Below are positions 50,201 through 59,181 of a stretch of DNA of 64,000 bases, piece after piece; positions within the stretch are counted from its first letter, which is position 1, and each line of letters opens with the position of its first letter. The DNA lies in the NCBI RefSeq assembly GCF_000497045.1, contig NW_015961989.1, forward strand, positions 496,001 through 560,000, in the 5' to 3' direction. Below the pieces are notes generated by a model. The model ran no database searches. It worked only from the letters and a program-made list of their open reading frames with translations, and had not been told where the DNA came from. The DNA comes from Kalmanozyma brasiliensis GHG001. Lineage: Eukaryota > Basidiomycota > Ustilaginomycetes > Ustilaginales. Position numbers and translations under genes: made by a program.

Positions 50201-51463
50201 AGCACAGTCTCGGATGACTCGCACAGCGAGGCGCAGCCCAACGGTCAATCGGCCGGAAAGAAGAACAAGAACAAAAAGAAGGGCGGCAACGAGCAGCAAA
50301 ACGGTGCCAAGAAGACGAACGGTGTCGCCGCCGTTGCAGCCGACAAGAAGGTGTCCAAGCAGGCTCGCACTACCAGCTTTGAGCCCGAGGACGTCCTCAA
50401 CCTGGTGCCCATAGTCAAGGACTCGACACCCAAGAGCAGCCTCGCCGAAGAGGCCTTCGAGGCCGGCAGGATCTCAATCAGCCGTGGCGACCGCGATCTT
50501 GGTCTGGAGCTGCTGCTGGAAGGTGTCAACTTCCACGAGCAGGTGTACGGTCTGGTTCACCCCGAACTCGCGCGATGCTATGCGCTGTTTGGTACCATCG
50601 TGCACCATCTCGCCGGTGTCGTCGCCATGGAGCGCGCCGAGTTGATCAACCAGGCCAAGTCGGAGAACAAGGAGATCACCGAGGCCGACCTGCCCGTCGC
50701 TAACGAGCACCTGACCATGGCCAACGCGGTGCGCTACCAGCGACAGGCGGTGACGGTGTCGGAGCGCACGCTGGGCATCGACCACCCGGAGACACTGAGC
50801 CAGTACATGAACCTGGCCGTGCTCGAGCGGTCTGCGGGCAACCTGCGCGAGTCGCTTCTCTGCCAGCGCCGTGTGCTCGAGCTGCATAGCCTGCTGTATG
50901 GCGAGGAGCACCCGGACTGCATCAATGCGCTGTCCAACATTGCGCTGACGCTGCAGAACTCGCGCCTTTTCGAGCCGAGTCTGCGGGTCTACCGCTCGGC
51001 GCACGAGTTGGCGCTGAGGCTGTTTGGCGCCGACAGCATCCACACTGCCAACCTGGCGCACGAGTTGAGTCAGGCGTACACGCTCGCCGGCGACCTCAAG
51101 ACGGCGCTGGCGGTGGAGAAGGAGGCGTGGCGCGTGTTTGAGGCGCGACTGGGCAAGGAGGATGCGCAGACCAAGGAGAGCGAGGCGTTCTGTTCGAGCC
51201 TGGCTGCGAGCGCGGTGCGGGTGGCCAAGTTGGAGAAGGAGGCGAGCGCTCGTCAAGCTCGACTGGGCGGCACAGGTCTCGCCAATGGTCGTCGGGTCAA
51301 CGGTGCTACGGCTGCACCTGGAGCCATTGCCGGTGCTGCACCAACGGCTGCTGCAGGGGCGAACCAGAACAAGTCGCTTGACGAGATTGTCAAGTTCATC
51401 CAGGGCGGTGCGAACGGCACCCCTACCGGCAAGAACAAGAGCAAGGGCAAGGGTCGGAAGTAG
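47204..51463 (+). CDS. CLU1: Clustered-mitochondria protein Clu1
   Basis: Intronless, 1419 residues, about the family length. The N-terminal CLU-N part (INLYLPRRPLIPSAAASAHG onward, with VTPQETLNDLRITITDSPEG) is followed by the GSKF-like block and the central Clu domain, including SLASWNPPPQHLKLNGHLLY, WNDELQSARELPRTTLPERL and NGLCLLGTIVVDWKGERWVA. A DUF/TIF31-p135 segment follows, then a Lys/Asn-rich linker (~1015-1045). C-terminal TPR repeats (~1080-1320) include HPELARCYALFGTIVHHLAG and YGEEHPDCINALSNIALTLQ. Clu1 binds mRNAs of mitochondrial proteins and associates with eIF3; its loss clusters mitochondria. Start context GACATGGC is acceptable. Confidence 0.95.
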   Translation: MAQEQQPEAVTQAPALDGAEAAEIDESLQPFEINLYLPRRPLIPSAAASAHGLPETPSPLKVAVTPQETLNDLRITITDSPEGYWLGAYCFRKPLAGAKPAAKGSKVQLGERVPEWTELREIFEGVPKDKRELHVTHVAFNEADARAHVQRLRDLLNGGAADPCAIGIDAALSVQDAVRNPQEWQQDAARQNANGRPAAKKGANDAAEQSQASELPLVDWAGWPAVTSVDLIPEVARRPRQLPICLRQLSLASWNPPPQHLKLNGHLLYLQVGTLEGEVIFVTASTHGFYVNRSSGARFDPSPRPAGQDFASCSLFDLLCGFSPLFLSTFAKLFNDPLSSRDYFSAVPLTNALPAFPWLVRNHNHSADPLRSQSAFLLTGATSADTLEGTRDWNDELQSARELPRTTLPERLVRDRVLNRIHSEFTLAAARAIPRVAAGEVQAMNPMDKRDAQMFIVNNLFISKGADGVDLYPHMGGDEAAHVAVGKDIQGVKTLNSLDINGLCLLGTIVVDWKGERWVAQSVVPGLFRRREDADEQLEAGESQAQDAEKAPEADADKKTAESKDGKPVKSDLNDDTQVVYGGVEGPEVIRDNAAFHKLFNQVAQTLHLNEHDVEDANGKKHSLWLSVDSKGLRGADGRRYVLDLARLNPVDINWLENDITGATLGGQEASSEQASYPHRMTLLRPELLEIYWDSEFRTWARAKLAARQEAKAVKDAEAKETAAKEDGDKEEAAETEEEPERLDTSEFKLTFNPDAFVEFKVADASAEDGSKVISPITDESDASIAAVRQVSDFLRKVAIPRFVTDVAAGLFTATDGGALSRQMHSRGINIRYLGYVARLCTAEAKQELDQDLLKKAGPGHEGFLNVFRLTVLQEMVLRASKRILRSLIRDVEQVDVAACVSHFLNCLVGNKINASPEARLTPSPLSDNAEAEWTKLTPEKLREQITGEIRKRFRFELPGSFFDQELRRAQLLREVALRTGIQLKLQDYVLEGKLAEVDSTVSDDSHSEAQPNGQSAGKKNKNKKKGGNEQQNGAKKTNGVAAVAADKKVSKQARTTSFEPEDVLNLVPIVKDSTPKSSLAEEAFEAGRISISRGDRDLGLELLLEGVNFHEQVYGLVHPELARCYALFGTIVHHLAGVVAMERAELINQAKSENKEITEADLPVANEHLTMANAVRYQRQAVTVSERTLGIDHPETLSQYMNLAVLERSAGNLRESLLCQRRVLELHSLLYGEEHPDCINALSNIALTLQNSRLFEPSLRVYRSAHELALRLFGADSIHTANLAHELSQAYTLAGDLKTALAVEKEAWRVFEARLGKEDAQTKESEAFCSSLAASAVRVAKLEKEASARQARLGGTGLANGRRVNGATAAPGAIAGAAPTAAAGANQNKSLDEIVKFIQGGANGTPTGKNKSKGKGRK

Positions 51464-52055
51464 TCGAAGTCCGTTACAAAACCAAGCATATCTTCATACA
51501 CACAAAACCTTCTTGTTCCAAGATGGACCTCATTCAAAAGCAATTGCACCACCGCTTCATTCTTACACTCACGCTTGTGTGTCCAAACAAGTCGATGTGT
51601 GCCCGACTGAGGGATAGAAAGCAGAAAGCATGACGCGTTGACACAAGAGCCAGCAAAGACGCTAGAGTGCGGAAGGATGGTAGAGTGCGGTGTAGCGACA
51701 TGCGGGATTAGTGTGGCCTGACAAGCTCTATCGAGGCTGCGGCCCAAGCTTGACACTCAGCGTGACGTGCGGTTCTGGACAGAGCAAACACGCCACAATC
51801 GCTCGGCTTCTTGGATACCCGGTCATGCGACTAGAGCAGGGGCCTGCTTGAGCTTGGACCGACCAGCGTACCTAGCGGGGCTAGCCTCGAAGGTCGATAG
51901 ATGTGCCGGTGGTGAGCTCACGATCCTGTTCAGAGCGGCATCACCGGCCATGTGAGACAAGACATCGAGGAAATTGGCTTTGACCTCCCTGCCATGCTGA
52001 CAGAGACCGATAACCGATCCTGCAGCAACAAGAGACGGTTGCAACCCGACTGCTG

Positions 52056-52075
52056 TGTGCTGTGCTGTGCTGTGC
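52056..52075. repeat. TGTGC microsatellite, four units
   Basis: Four perfect tandem TGTGC units in the intergenic region upstream of HMG1. Confidence 0.8.
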
Positions 52076-52762
52076 AAGCGCACTTTCGGGGCGAACGATT
52101 TGACGCTGGAAATAGATTTGGTTGCGGCTGTGTCTGGAACAGGAACGAACAAGCAAGCCATGCTCAGTCTCTGCTTGTCAACTGAGGATCAGGCTATCCA
52201 ACCGCACAGTCGAAAATGGCCCCACTTCAGCTCGCTCATCTGCCACGCGAACGCGCCTCGTTGCTTCGACACGTAACGCAAAGCGAGCCAAAGAAATCTT
52301 CCACAGCACACCGCAGTACCGTCGTTTTTTGGGGGATTTTCTGGTCAGAGCGCGTCGGTCCAATTGTCCCCCGTCTCTGGAAGGAACAACGTCAGCCGAT
52401 TATCAATTAGATGTGTGTGCAGCAGCGCAGCCGGTGACCAGTCTACAGTAGGGCCAGTAAAAAAAAATCTATTCTGAAATCTTCTTTTTCCATTTTGTGC
52501 TTGGCTGCTGCCTCGAGAGTTTTGCTCGTCAGGCCATGGTGAATTGATTGGACGTGAGTGCAGTACGCCGCCTCGACAAGAGCAGCAGCAGCAGTAAGAA
52601 AGACCGCTGCCAGTCGACGATCCTCTTTTTGGGCCCTTGTTCTTGAGTCTGAGCGTGTGCGTGTGGTCTTGGCTCCTTCTCCTTCTGGCTTGGGAAGAGA
52701 GAGAGCGTGTGTGTGTCTCTTATGCCCTGTCAAATTCGTCACGCCCACTCTGTGATTTGATG

Positions 52763-53287
52763 ACCTGCACTTGACACCACTTGGCCGTGTTCCCTTTGAT
52801 CTCTCCCCTCGTCACCGTCAACCCTCTGTCAAGCAGGCAAACATCTTTCGTCGTCCTTCGCCACATCCGTGTGGATCATCCAAGGCCTGCCTGCCTGATC
52901 TTGCCCTCCTTTCGTCTTCTTCGCCCAAGCACCGTTCATTTTCAAGATAGGACCGGCTCAACTCCGTCCTTCTTCTTCTTCGTGCAGCCGCATTCGTTTG
53001 CTGGCTCTGCTTCCTTCACCGCCTTCTCAACTTGGCTTGAATCATTCATCGCATCCCCTTTGGCGCACGTTTTCTCGACTTCTAGCCGCATCACGGCTAT
53101 CGGAGCATCATCGACGGGACGGTCTTCATCGACAAAGTTCTTAGCACCCGAACGGACTCTTCAATCGGCTCTCTCTTGTAAATCTTTGGCACTCGATCGA
53201 CCACCACGGCACGTCGCCGCACTCCTGCGTCTTGACTGATCACTATCGCCGCATTGCATCTTCATTGCTAGCAAGCAAGGCGCCACC
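52763..53287 (+). promoter_or_regulatory. Probable long 5' leader of HMG1
   Basis: 525 nt upstream of the HMG1 ATG contain no ATG in any frame and are CT-rich, with stop codons scattered. It ends in the optimal context GCCACCATG. This is the pattern of a transcribed, scanned leader. Confidence 0.55.
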
Positions 53288-56200
53288 ATGTCGACCTCCT
53301 CTACCTCCTCGTATAGCAGCGGCACTTCGTCCATGGGCATCTCGGCACAGCCTCTGTCCTTGCCCAAGGTCATGCTCCGACGTCTGGCCAGGGCGGCATC
53401 GCAGAACCCCATCGAGGTCATCGTCACCATCTTCATCATCGTCACGCTCGCCTACTTCCAGCTTCTGCATGCCGTGACACACTCCAACTTCTTCGAGCCC
53501 ATCTCGATCGAAGCCACCAGCCTCGCCTCCAGCTCATCCTCTTCTGGCCTCTTCAGGTGGGCCGGCGCTGGCAGCAAGAAAGCGTCCGTCACTCCATCAG
53601 CACCCATCACCTCGTCGCTCAGCTCCGATGCCGACACCGTGTACATCCGCAAAGCTGGCAAGGGCACCAACTGGCAGCCACTCAGCCAGCTCCTCGGCAA
53701 GAACGGCGTAGAGGATGCTGCCGCGCTCCTCGACTCGTCGGCGCAGACCTTCTTTGTCGAGCCTGTCCTCCTCACAGGCGCACGAGAGTCGTACATGACC
53801 TCGCAGATCCAGGACTCGCTGCTCCCCTCGCTTTCCAGCAATCTGGCCGGCAGCCTCGTCAGCTCCGACGCCCGTGCGGTATTGGTCGAGGACCCAGAGT
53901 CCAAGCACTCGGCCTACGTCTTTGGCAAGGCTTTCGCCGACACTGCTGACCGTACCGCTGTTGCGACCGACGCCGATCCTCGCAACACCTTCCTCAGCAA
54001 AGTCGTCGACTCCAACTTCCTCTCCAGATCGCTCTCCCAGGCCATTCGCTCCGTCTCACGACCTGCCTCTGTCGCCAAAGCGCCGGCTGCCGAGCTTGAA
54101 CAGCTCTACGACGGCCTTCAGATCGTGCCTCTGGTCCCGGACAGCGAGTTCAACCCGTACGCGCCCAACAACCTCAAGGGCAAGCGCGGCGCTCTCAACA
54201 ACAATGAAGAAATCCAACGCATTCGATGGATGGCCTATGCTGTCAAGGCGCTCGTCATTCGCTTCTGGGCTCTGCTCAAGAAGGCCGACTCGGCGGACAT
54301 CTTTGTCATGCTCTCGGCCTACATCCTCATGCACGGCACCTTTGTCAACCTCTTCCTCTCGATGCGCAAGTTTGGCAGCAACTTCTGGCTCGGCGCTTCG
54401 GTCTTGATGTCGTCCGTCTTTGCCTTCCTTCTGGCCATCACCTTTGCCTCGTTGCTTGGCGTCACTGTCGACCCCATCTGTCTGTCCGAAGCGCTGCCCT
54501 TCTTGGTCATCTTGGTCGGATTCGAGAAGCCGTACCTGCTCACCCGCGCCATCTTCACGCACCCCGAGATCATCTCGTCCGCCAACTCGCTCACCAACAG
54601 GGAGCGCTCCGAGCTCATTCTCAGCAACCTCGACCAAGCCGCCAAGCCCGAAATCGGTCAGCTCGGCAAGACGCCTCCTGGTGCCGCCAACGGTACCACG
54701 GCGGCCATGTCGCGCGAGGAGTCCTTTGTTCGTGCTCTCACCGAGCGACTCAAGAACGAGGACAGCCTGCACTGGGCAGAGCCTACACCGATGCCTGCTC
54801 ACGAGATTGTTGTCTCTGCCGTCAACCGCGTTGGTGTCCCCATCATTCGTGACTACTTTATCGAGATCGCCGTCATGGCCGTCGGAGCCACCAGCGGTGT
54901 CAGCGGCCTTCGCGAGTTCTGCCAGCTGGCCGCTCTCATTCTGCTCTTCGACTGCATCTTCCTGTTTGCGTTCTACGTCTCGATCCTCACCGTCATGGTC
55001 GAGGTCCACCGCATCAAGGTCAAACGTGGCGTTCGCAAACCCAAGGTCAGCGCAGAACTCAACCTGGACTCCGACTCGGCCCCCGCCAGCCCCGTCTCGG
55101 ACAGCTCGAGCTCGCGGGATGGCAGCCCGACACCCGCCAGCCGACCTCTCTGGAAGAAAGTGCTTCAAGCTGTCGTTGGCTCGGCTCCCTTTGAGAAGCG
55201 TCGCAAATCCGAAAGTCCTCTCGGCCGCCTCAAGTTGCTTCTGATCACCTCGTTCCTCGTCCTGCACTCTTTCAACCTGATCTCGACGCTCACCCGACAG
55301 TCCGCCATCACGCGTCACCACGCCACGTACGAGCCATCGCCCTACCAGATCGTCGCCGAGCAGTCACCCATCTTCACTCCTTCCAAGGTCGTTGCTCCCC
55401 TCCTGGCCCAGCTTCAGCGAACGCTGCCTGCCGACGTCGACCTTGTGGCCCGCATCTCTGAGCCTGTCATCCTCGTTCTGCTCGAGACCAACGAGGCCGT
55501 CTCTTCGACTCGCAGCACCCTCGCCAATGCCGCTCTCAACGCTTCCGGTGTCTACGCCCAGATCACGTCTTCGGGTGTGCGTCCTGTGCCTGTCGGCCGT
55601 GGCAGCTCGTCGCTTGCCGTGCTCGACAGCCTCATGAGCGGATGGACCGTCATCGTCGGCGACCCGGTCATCAGCAAGTGGATGTCGCTGGCGCTCGGCA
55701 TCAGCATCTTCCTCAACGCCTACCTGCTCAAGGGCATTGCTACCGGCAACGCAGCACTGTCGGAAGGCAACGCAGCAGGCGCCGCCGCCTATGCTGCCGC
55801 TCGATTCATCGGCGCTCACCTCGACAGCGAAGCCAGAGCCATCGAGGAACACGGCGAACGCAAGCGCAGGAGATGGAGCGTGCGCGGGGAGAATGGCAAG
55901 CCCAATGTTCAAGCTCCCGTTCGCGGTAAGAGCGCAGATGGCATCTCGGAGTACCACAATCGCCTCGCTCAGATGTCGGCCGCCAAGGCCGCCGCACCTC
56001 TGTCCAAGCTGGCGAACGAATCCGACAAGGTCGCGTCTAAGGATGCTCCGGCCAAGGACGCTGGGGTCAACGCCGTTCCTGCTGACGCTATCCAGCCCGA
56101 CGCTCTGGAGGCCATCAAGAAGCCGGATGTGGCGCCCAGCTCGGACGGTGACGGCGCCGCCACCACTCCCAACCAGCGCGGTCAGAATGTTCGTCTGCAG

Positions 56201-57721
56201 GAGGCTACTTTTGTTGGGCCTGACGGCAAGGAGGTCGTCCGCCCTCTGGAAGAGCTGATTGAGATTTACGCCGGCGGTGCTGGTGTCTTCTTCCTCAGCG
56301 ACGAGGAGGTCATTGCCCTCAGCCAGAACGGAAAGATCGCTGCGTATGCATTGGAAAAGGTGCTGCAGGACAACGAGCGGGCCGTGCGTGTTCGACGTGC
56401 GCTCGTCTCGCGTGCTTCTTCGACCAAGACGCTCGAGAGCTCGCTGCTGCCCCACCGCGACTACGACTACGCCAAGGTGATGGGTGCTTGCTGCGAGAAC
56501 GTGGTTGGCTTTATGCCTCTCCCCGTCGGTATCGCGGGCCCGCTCAACATTGACGGACAGATCATGCCCATCCCCATGGCTACCACCGAGGGCACCCTGG
56601 TCGCATCGACATCTCGAGGTTGCAAGGCTCTCAACGCCGGTGGCGGAGTGACGACCGTCTTGACCCAGGATGCGATGACTCGTGGCCCTGCGCTCGAATT
56701 TCCCAGTGTCGTGCAGGCCGCCAAGGCCAAGCGCTGGATCGACTCGCAAGAGGGTGCTTCCACCATCAAAGCAGCGTTCGACTCGACTTCGCGATTCGCC
56801 CGTCTCTCCTCGCTGCGCTGTGTGCTGGCCGGGCGTACGCTCTACGTCCGCTTTGCCACCTCCACCGGCGACGCTATGGGCATGAACATGATCTCGAAGG
56901 GTGTCGAAAAGGCGCTCGGATTGATGATGGACACGCACTTCCCGGACATGAAGGTGCTCTCGCTCTCGGGCAACTACTGCACAGACAAGAAGCCAGCGGC
57001 GATCAACTGGATTGAGGGCCGAGGCAAGAGTGTCGTCGCCGAAGCCGTCGTGCCAGGCAGCGTGGTCAAGTCGGTGCTCAAGTGCAATGTGCGCGATTTG
57101 GTCAACCTCAACAACAAGAAGAACCTCATCGGCTCGGCTATGGCCGGCTCGATCGGTGGCTTCAACGCGCACGCTGCCAACATTCTCACCGCCATCTACT
57201 TGGCAACGGGACAAGATCCAGCGCAGAACGTCGAGTCGTCCAACTGCATCACGCTGATGGAGGCCGTCAATGACGACCAAGACCTTCTGGTGACGGTGTC
57301 GATGCCGAGTATCGAGGTGGGCACTGTGGGTGGCGGAACGATCTTGCCACCGCAGCGATCGATGCTCGAGATGATGGGCATTGCAGGAGCCCACCAGACG
57401 ACACCAGGAGCCAATGCGCAACGGCTGGCGCGCATCATTGCGGCATCAGTCATGGCGGGTGAGCTTTCGCTTATGGGCGCGCTGTGTGCAGGACACTTGA
57501 TCCAGGCGCACATGAAGCACAATCGATCCGTGCCTTCCACACCAGGCACCATGACCCCCTTGCCCCGCCCGGAGACGCCCAAGCACTTTGCCGCATCCAT
57601 GACACCGCTCGTCGCGCCATCCGTGCAGCCGTCGACGCGCGGCTCGCCCACCGGCACGCGCACCATGTCGATGACCAACCTCTCCATCCCCGCCTCGGAC
57701 AGCACCGGTCGACTCACATAG
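53288..57721 (+). CDS. HMG1: HMG-CoA reductase
   Basis: Intronless, 1477 residues. It reduces HMG-CoA to mevalonate with NADPH, the main control step for ergosterol and isoprenoids. N-terminal membrane part: a first TM at ~43-60 and a sterol-sensing-like block from ~335 ([20 protein letters not shown], then [20 protein letters not shown]). A long linker precedes the catalytic part: [17 protein letters not shown] (~1068), the Glu in TTEGTLVAS (~1100), DAMGMNM (~1195), DKKPAAINW (~1233), GTVGGGT (~1344) and the catalytic His1408 in AHMKHNRS. Ser1414 in that motif matches the AMPK-regulated serine of animal and yeast enzymes. The C-terminal ~60 residues are a Ser/Thr/Pro tail. The start has an optimal context and a long ATG-free leader. 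Confidence 0.97.
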   Translation: MSTSSTSSYSSGTSSMGISAQPLSLPKVMLRRLARAASQNPIEVIVTIFIIVTLAYFQLLHAVTHSNFFEPISIEATSLASSSSSSGLFRWAGAGSKKASVTPSAPITSSLSSDADTVYIRKAGKGTNWQPLSQLLGKNGVEDAAALLDSSAQTFFVEPVLLTGARESYMTSQIQDSLLPSLSSNLAGSLVSSDARAVLVEDPESKHSAYVFGKAFADTADRTAVATDADPRNTFLSKVVDSNFLSRSLSQAIRSVSRPASVAKAPAAELEQLYDGLQIVPLVPDSEFNPYAPNNLKGKRGALNNNEEIQRIRWMAYAVKALVIRFWALLKKADSADIFVMLSAYILMHGTFVNLFLSMRKFGSNFWLGASVLMSSVFAFLLAITFASLLGVTVDPICLSEALPFLVILVGFEKPYLLTRAIFTHPEIISSANSLTNRERSELILSNLDQAAKPEIGQLGKTPPGAANGTTAAMSREESFVRALTERLKNEDSLHWAEPTPMPAHEIVVSAVNRVGVPIIRDYFIEIAVMAVGATSGVSGLREFCQLAALILLFDCIFLFAFYVSILTVMVEVHRIKVKRGVRKPKVSAELNLDSDSAPASPVSDSSSSRDGSPTPASRPLWKKVLQAVVGSAPFEKRRKSESPLGRLKLLLITSFLVLHSFNLISTLTRQSAITRHHATYEPSPYQIVAEQSPIFTPSKVVAPLLAQLQRTLPADVDLVARISEPVILVLLETNEAVSSTRSTLANAALNASGVYAQITSSGVRPVPVGRGSSSLAVLDSLMSGWTVIVGDPVISKWMSLALGISIFLNAYLLKGIATGNAALSEGNAAGAAAYAAARFIGAHLDSEARAIEEHGERKRRRWSVRGENGKPNVQAPVRGKSADGISEYHNRLAQMSAAKAAAPLSKLANESDKVASKDAPAKDAGVNAVPADAIQPDALEAIKKPDVAPSSDGDGAATTPNQRGQNVRLQEATFVGPDGKEVVRPLEELIEIYAGGAGVFFLSDEEVIALSQNGKIAAYALEKVLQDNERAVRVRRALVSRASSTKTLESSLLPHRDYDYAKVMGACCENVVGFMPLPVGIAGPLNIDGQIMPIPMATTEGTLVASTSRGCKALNAGGGVTTVLTQDAMTRGPALEFPSVVQAAKAKRWIDSQEGASTIKAAFDSTSRFARLSSLRCVLAGRTLYVRFATSTGDAMGMNMISKGVEKALGLMMDTHFPDMKVLSLSGNYCTDKKPAAINWIEGRGKSVVAEAVVPGSVVKSVLKCNVRDLVNLNNKKNLIGSAMAGSIGGFNAHAANILTAIYLATGQDPAQNVESSNCITLMEAVNDDQDLLVTVSMPSIEVGTVGGGTILPPQRSMLEMMGIAGAHQTTPGANAQRLARIIAASVMAGELSLMGALCAGHLIQAHMKHNRSVPSTPGTMTPLPRPETPKHFAASMTPLVAPSVQPSTRGSPTGTRTMSMTNLSIPASDSTGRLT

Positions 57722-57798
57722 AACCTCTTAGACACCAGGAACGGATGCTCTGCGCACACACACTTTTGTAACAGTCATACATGCTTATTCTTTTGCCG

Positions 57799-58476
57799 TT
57801 AGTGACCGAAACCGTGCGTGGAAGCGAGGCTGTCCGTCCCGACTTTGGAATGGTCCTTGAGCTGGGGGGCGCTTTCGTAGACGATGTTTTGGGGTGCACC
57901 GCGGGTGTAGCCGGACGATTTGCCTTTGAAGCCGAGGAATGCGAGGCCGGTTTGGTCGCGACCGATGCTCGACTCGATGAACAACGTGATGCTGTCCGTG
58001 TTGGCCCATTTGACGGGTTGGAGTGGGAAGGATATCACGTCCTTTGTATCGGTTATCGTCGGAATGCTCTCCAGCGTTGTCGTGACCTTGGCGGGGGGTA
58101 AGGAGGAGATGTCGTCAAAGTTGAGTGCGGATTCCGGGAGGTTCTTGTAGAGCTTGATGCAGGACGGGGTGAGATCGGCCTCGCTCGATGGTCTGAACAA
58201 CAGGGTGGTGAGCTTGACCGAGGAAGTGAAAGGGATGTGAAGGATCAACTGGTCGTCGGCGTCCGAGATGCAGGATGGCTCAGCGTCAAGACGTCGATCC
58301 CACGTCTTGATGATGGCCGCCCCAGAACCGGGCGTCGACTCGTTGAGGGTGAGAACACGATCCCGATCGATCGAGGTAAAGAGCAGATCCTGATCCCCAG
58401 CATCAGGTGCGACGTGCGAGTCGTCATCGTGATGCGAGTGCCCACAGGGACCGCTGTGCGAGTGAGGATGCGACAT
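57799..58476 (-). CDS. PITH-domain protein (PITHD1-like)
   Basis: Intronless, 225 residues, normal for the family. It opens with the His-rich start MSHPHSHSGPCGHSHHDDDS that many PITHD1 orthologues share, then DLLFTSIDRDRVLTLNESTP. The PITH beta-barrel follows: IKTWDRRLDAEPSCISDADD, LILHIPFTSSVKLTTLLFRP, and near the end SIGRDQTGLAFLGFKGKSSG. PITH is the C-terminal proteasome-binding module of thioredoxin-like TXNL1; stand-alone forms bind the 26S proteasome. The role here is inferred from that. It is convergent with HMG1 (77 nt between stops) and divergent from the Mug190-like gene. Confidence 0.9.
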   Translation of the reverse strand: MSHPHSHSGPCGHSHHDDDSHVAPDAGDQDLLFTSIDRDRVLTLNESTPGSGAAIIKTWDRRLDAEPSCISDADDQLILHIPFTSSVKLTTLLFRPSSEADLTPSCIKLYKNLPESALNFDDISSLPPAKVTTTLESIPTITDTKDVISFPLQPVKWANTDSITLFIESSIGRDQTGLAFLGFKGKSSGYTRGAPQNIVYESAPQLKDHSKVGTDSLASTHGFGH

Positions 58477-59165
58477 GCTGCGGTGGACAATGTGCAGGAG
58501 GAAGTGTGCGCTGGTGGTGGAGAAGCAACGAGGGTTCGGATGTCGGATGTAAATTTTGGGCCCGAGCTGTCAAGAACAATGCGGCGCTGCATGACATCAC
58601 TACGCTCCACCTTCGGCAGCCGCGCGGCTCGCAACAGAGCATGCTCACCCTCGACTCGGTGCTGCTCATGTTGTCGATACCGATAGCATACCAGACACGT
58701 GCATACATAGCAGATGGCGATGGTGTAACAAGTGTAAAGGGCAACGATCTTCGGGACAGAAAGATGGACCAGCTGAGCTTCGTAGTTGACCCCTTGTTTT
58801 ACCGGAGCTTCAGGGTCCAGGCCCAAAACTGCTTGATGACGCCGTGACGAAACCGGTTCCTTGGCACCTTAATACGGCAGCGCACCGGATGACACCTTCC
58901 GAAGTCGGGAAGCGCAACCGCCAGAGCAGCTATAGTCGTTTGCAGTTTGCTGCTCGTTGACGTGCCGAACCTCCTCTTGAGTCAATCCCAGGGTCCGAGC
59001 GCTTAAGCAGAGTCAGCTCAGCGGCGTAGTCATCTTTCGGTTCTTGGCTGTCCTGTCCTTCTTTCTGTCGCCTTCCTGCTCCAGTCGTTTCGTTCCCTTC
59101 TTCCACGATTACGCTCCGTCCGTAGCAGAGCGTCTGTCCATGGCACGTTCAGCTGAGCTCACACC
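58477..59165. other. Divergent promoter PITH gene / Mug190-like gene
   Basis: 689 nt between opposite start codons. It includes an overlapping uORF at 59140-59181 for the plus-strand gene. No other gene supported. Confidence 0.5.
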
Positions 59166-59181
59166 ATGCCAGACTTCCTGA
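59140..59181 (+). promoter_or_regulatory. uORF overlapping the Mug190-like start
   Basis: ATG at 59140 (context CCATGG) opens 13 codons ending TGA at 59179-59181. It covers the main ATG at 59166 in a different frame, so ribosomes using it cannot initiate at the main start. Confidence 0.45.

Larger units (their letters stand above)
51464..53287. other. 1.8-kb region: CLU1 3' flank and HMG1 promoter plus long leader
   Basis: No gene recognised. It holds a TGTGC x 4 microsatellite (52056-52075), a short AGC run (~52578-52594), a 4-codon uORF (52760-52774), and an ATG-free, pyrimidine-rich 525 nt directly before the HMG1 start. Confidence 0.55.

Noticed and set aside
47840..50299. 819-codon open frame antisense to CLU1
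   Set aside because: CLU1 is certain on the plus strand. The antisense frame stays open because the sense frame avoids TTA, CTA and TCA codons. The antisense protein has no domain sense.
55364..57421. 685-codon open frame antisense to HMG1
   Set aside because: Lies opposite the conserved catalytic domain; same codon-bias cause. The same applies to long antisense frames opposite CHO2 (10291-11949), the NIPA gene (4778-6046) and the 373-residue four-TM gene (37022-38380, TTG start).
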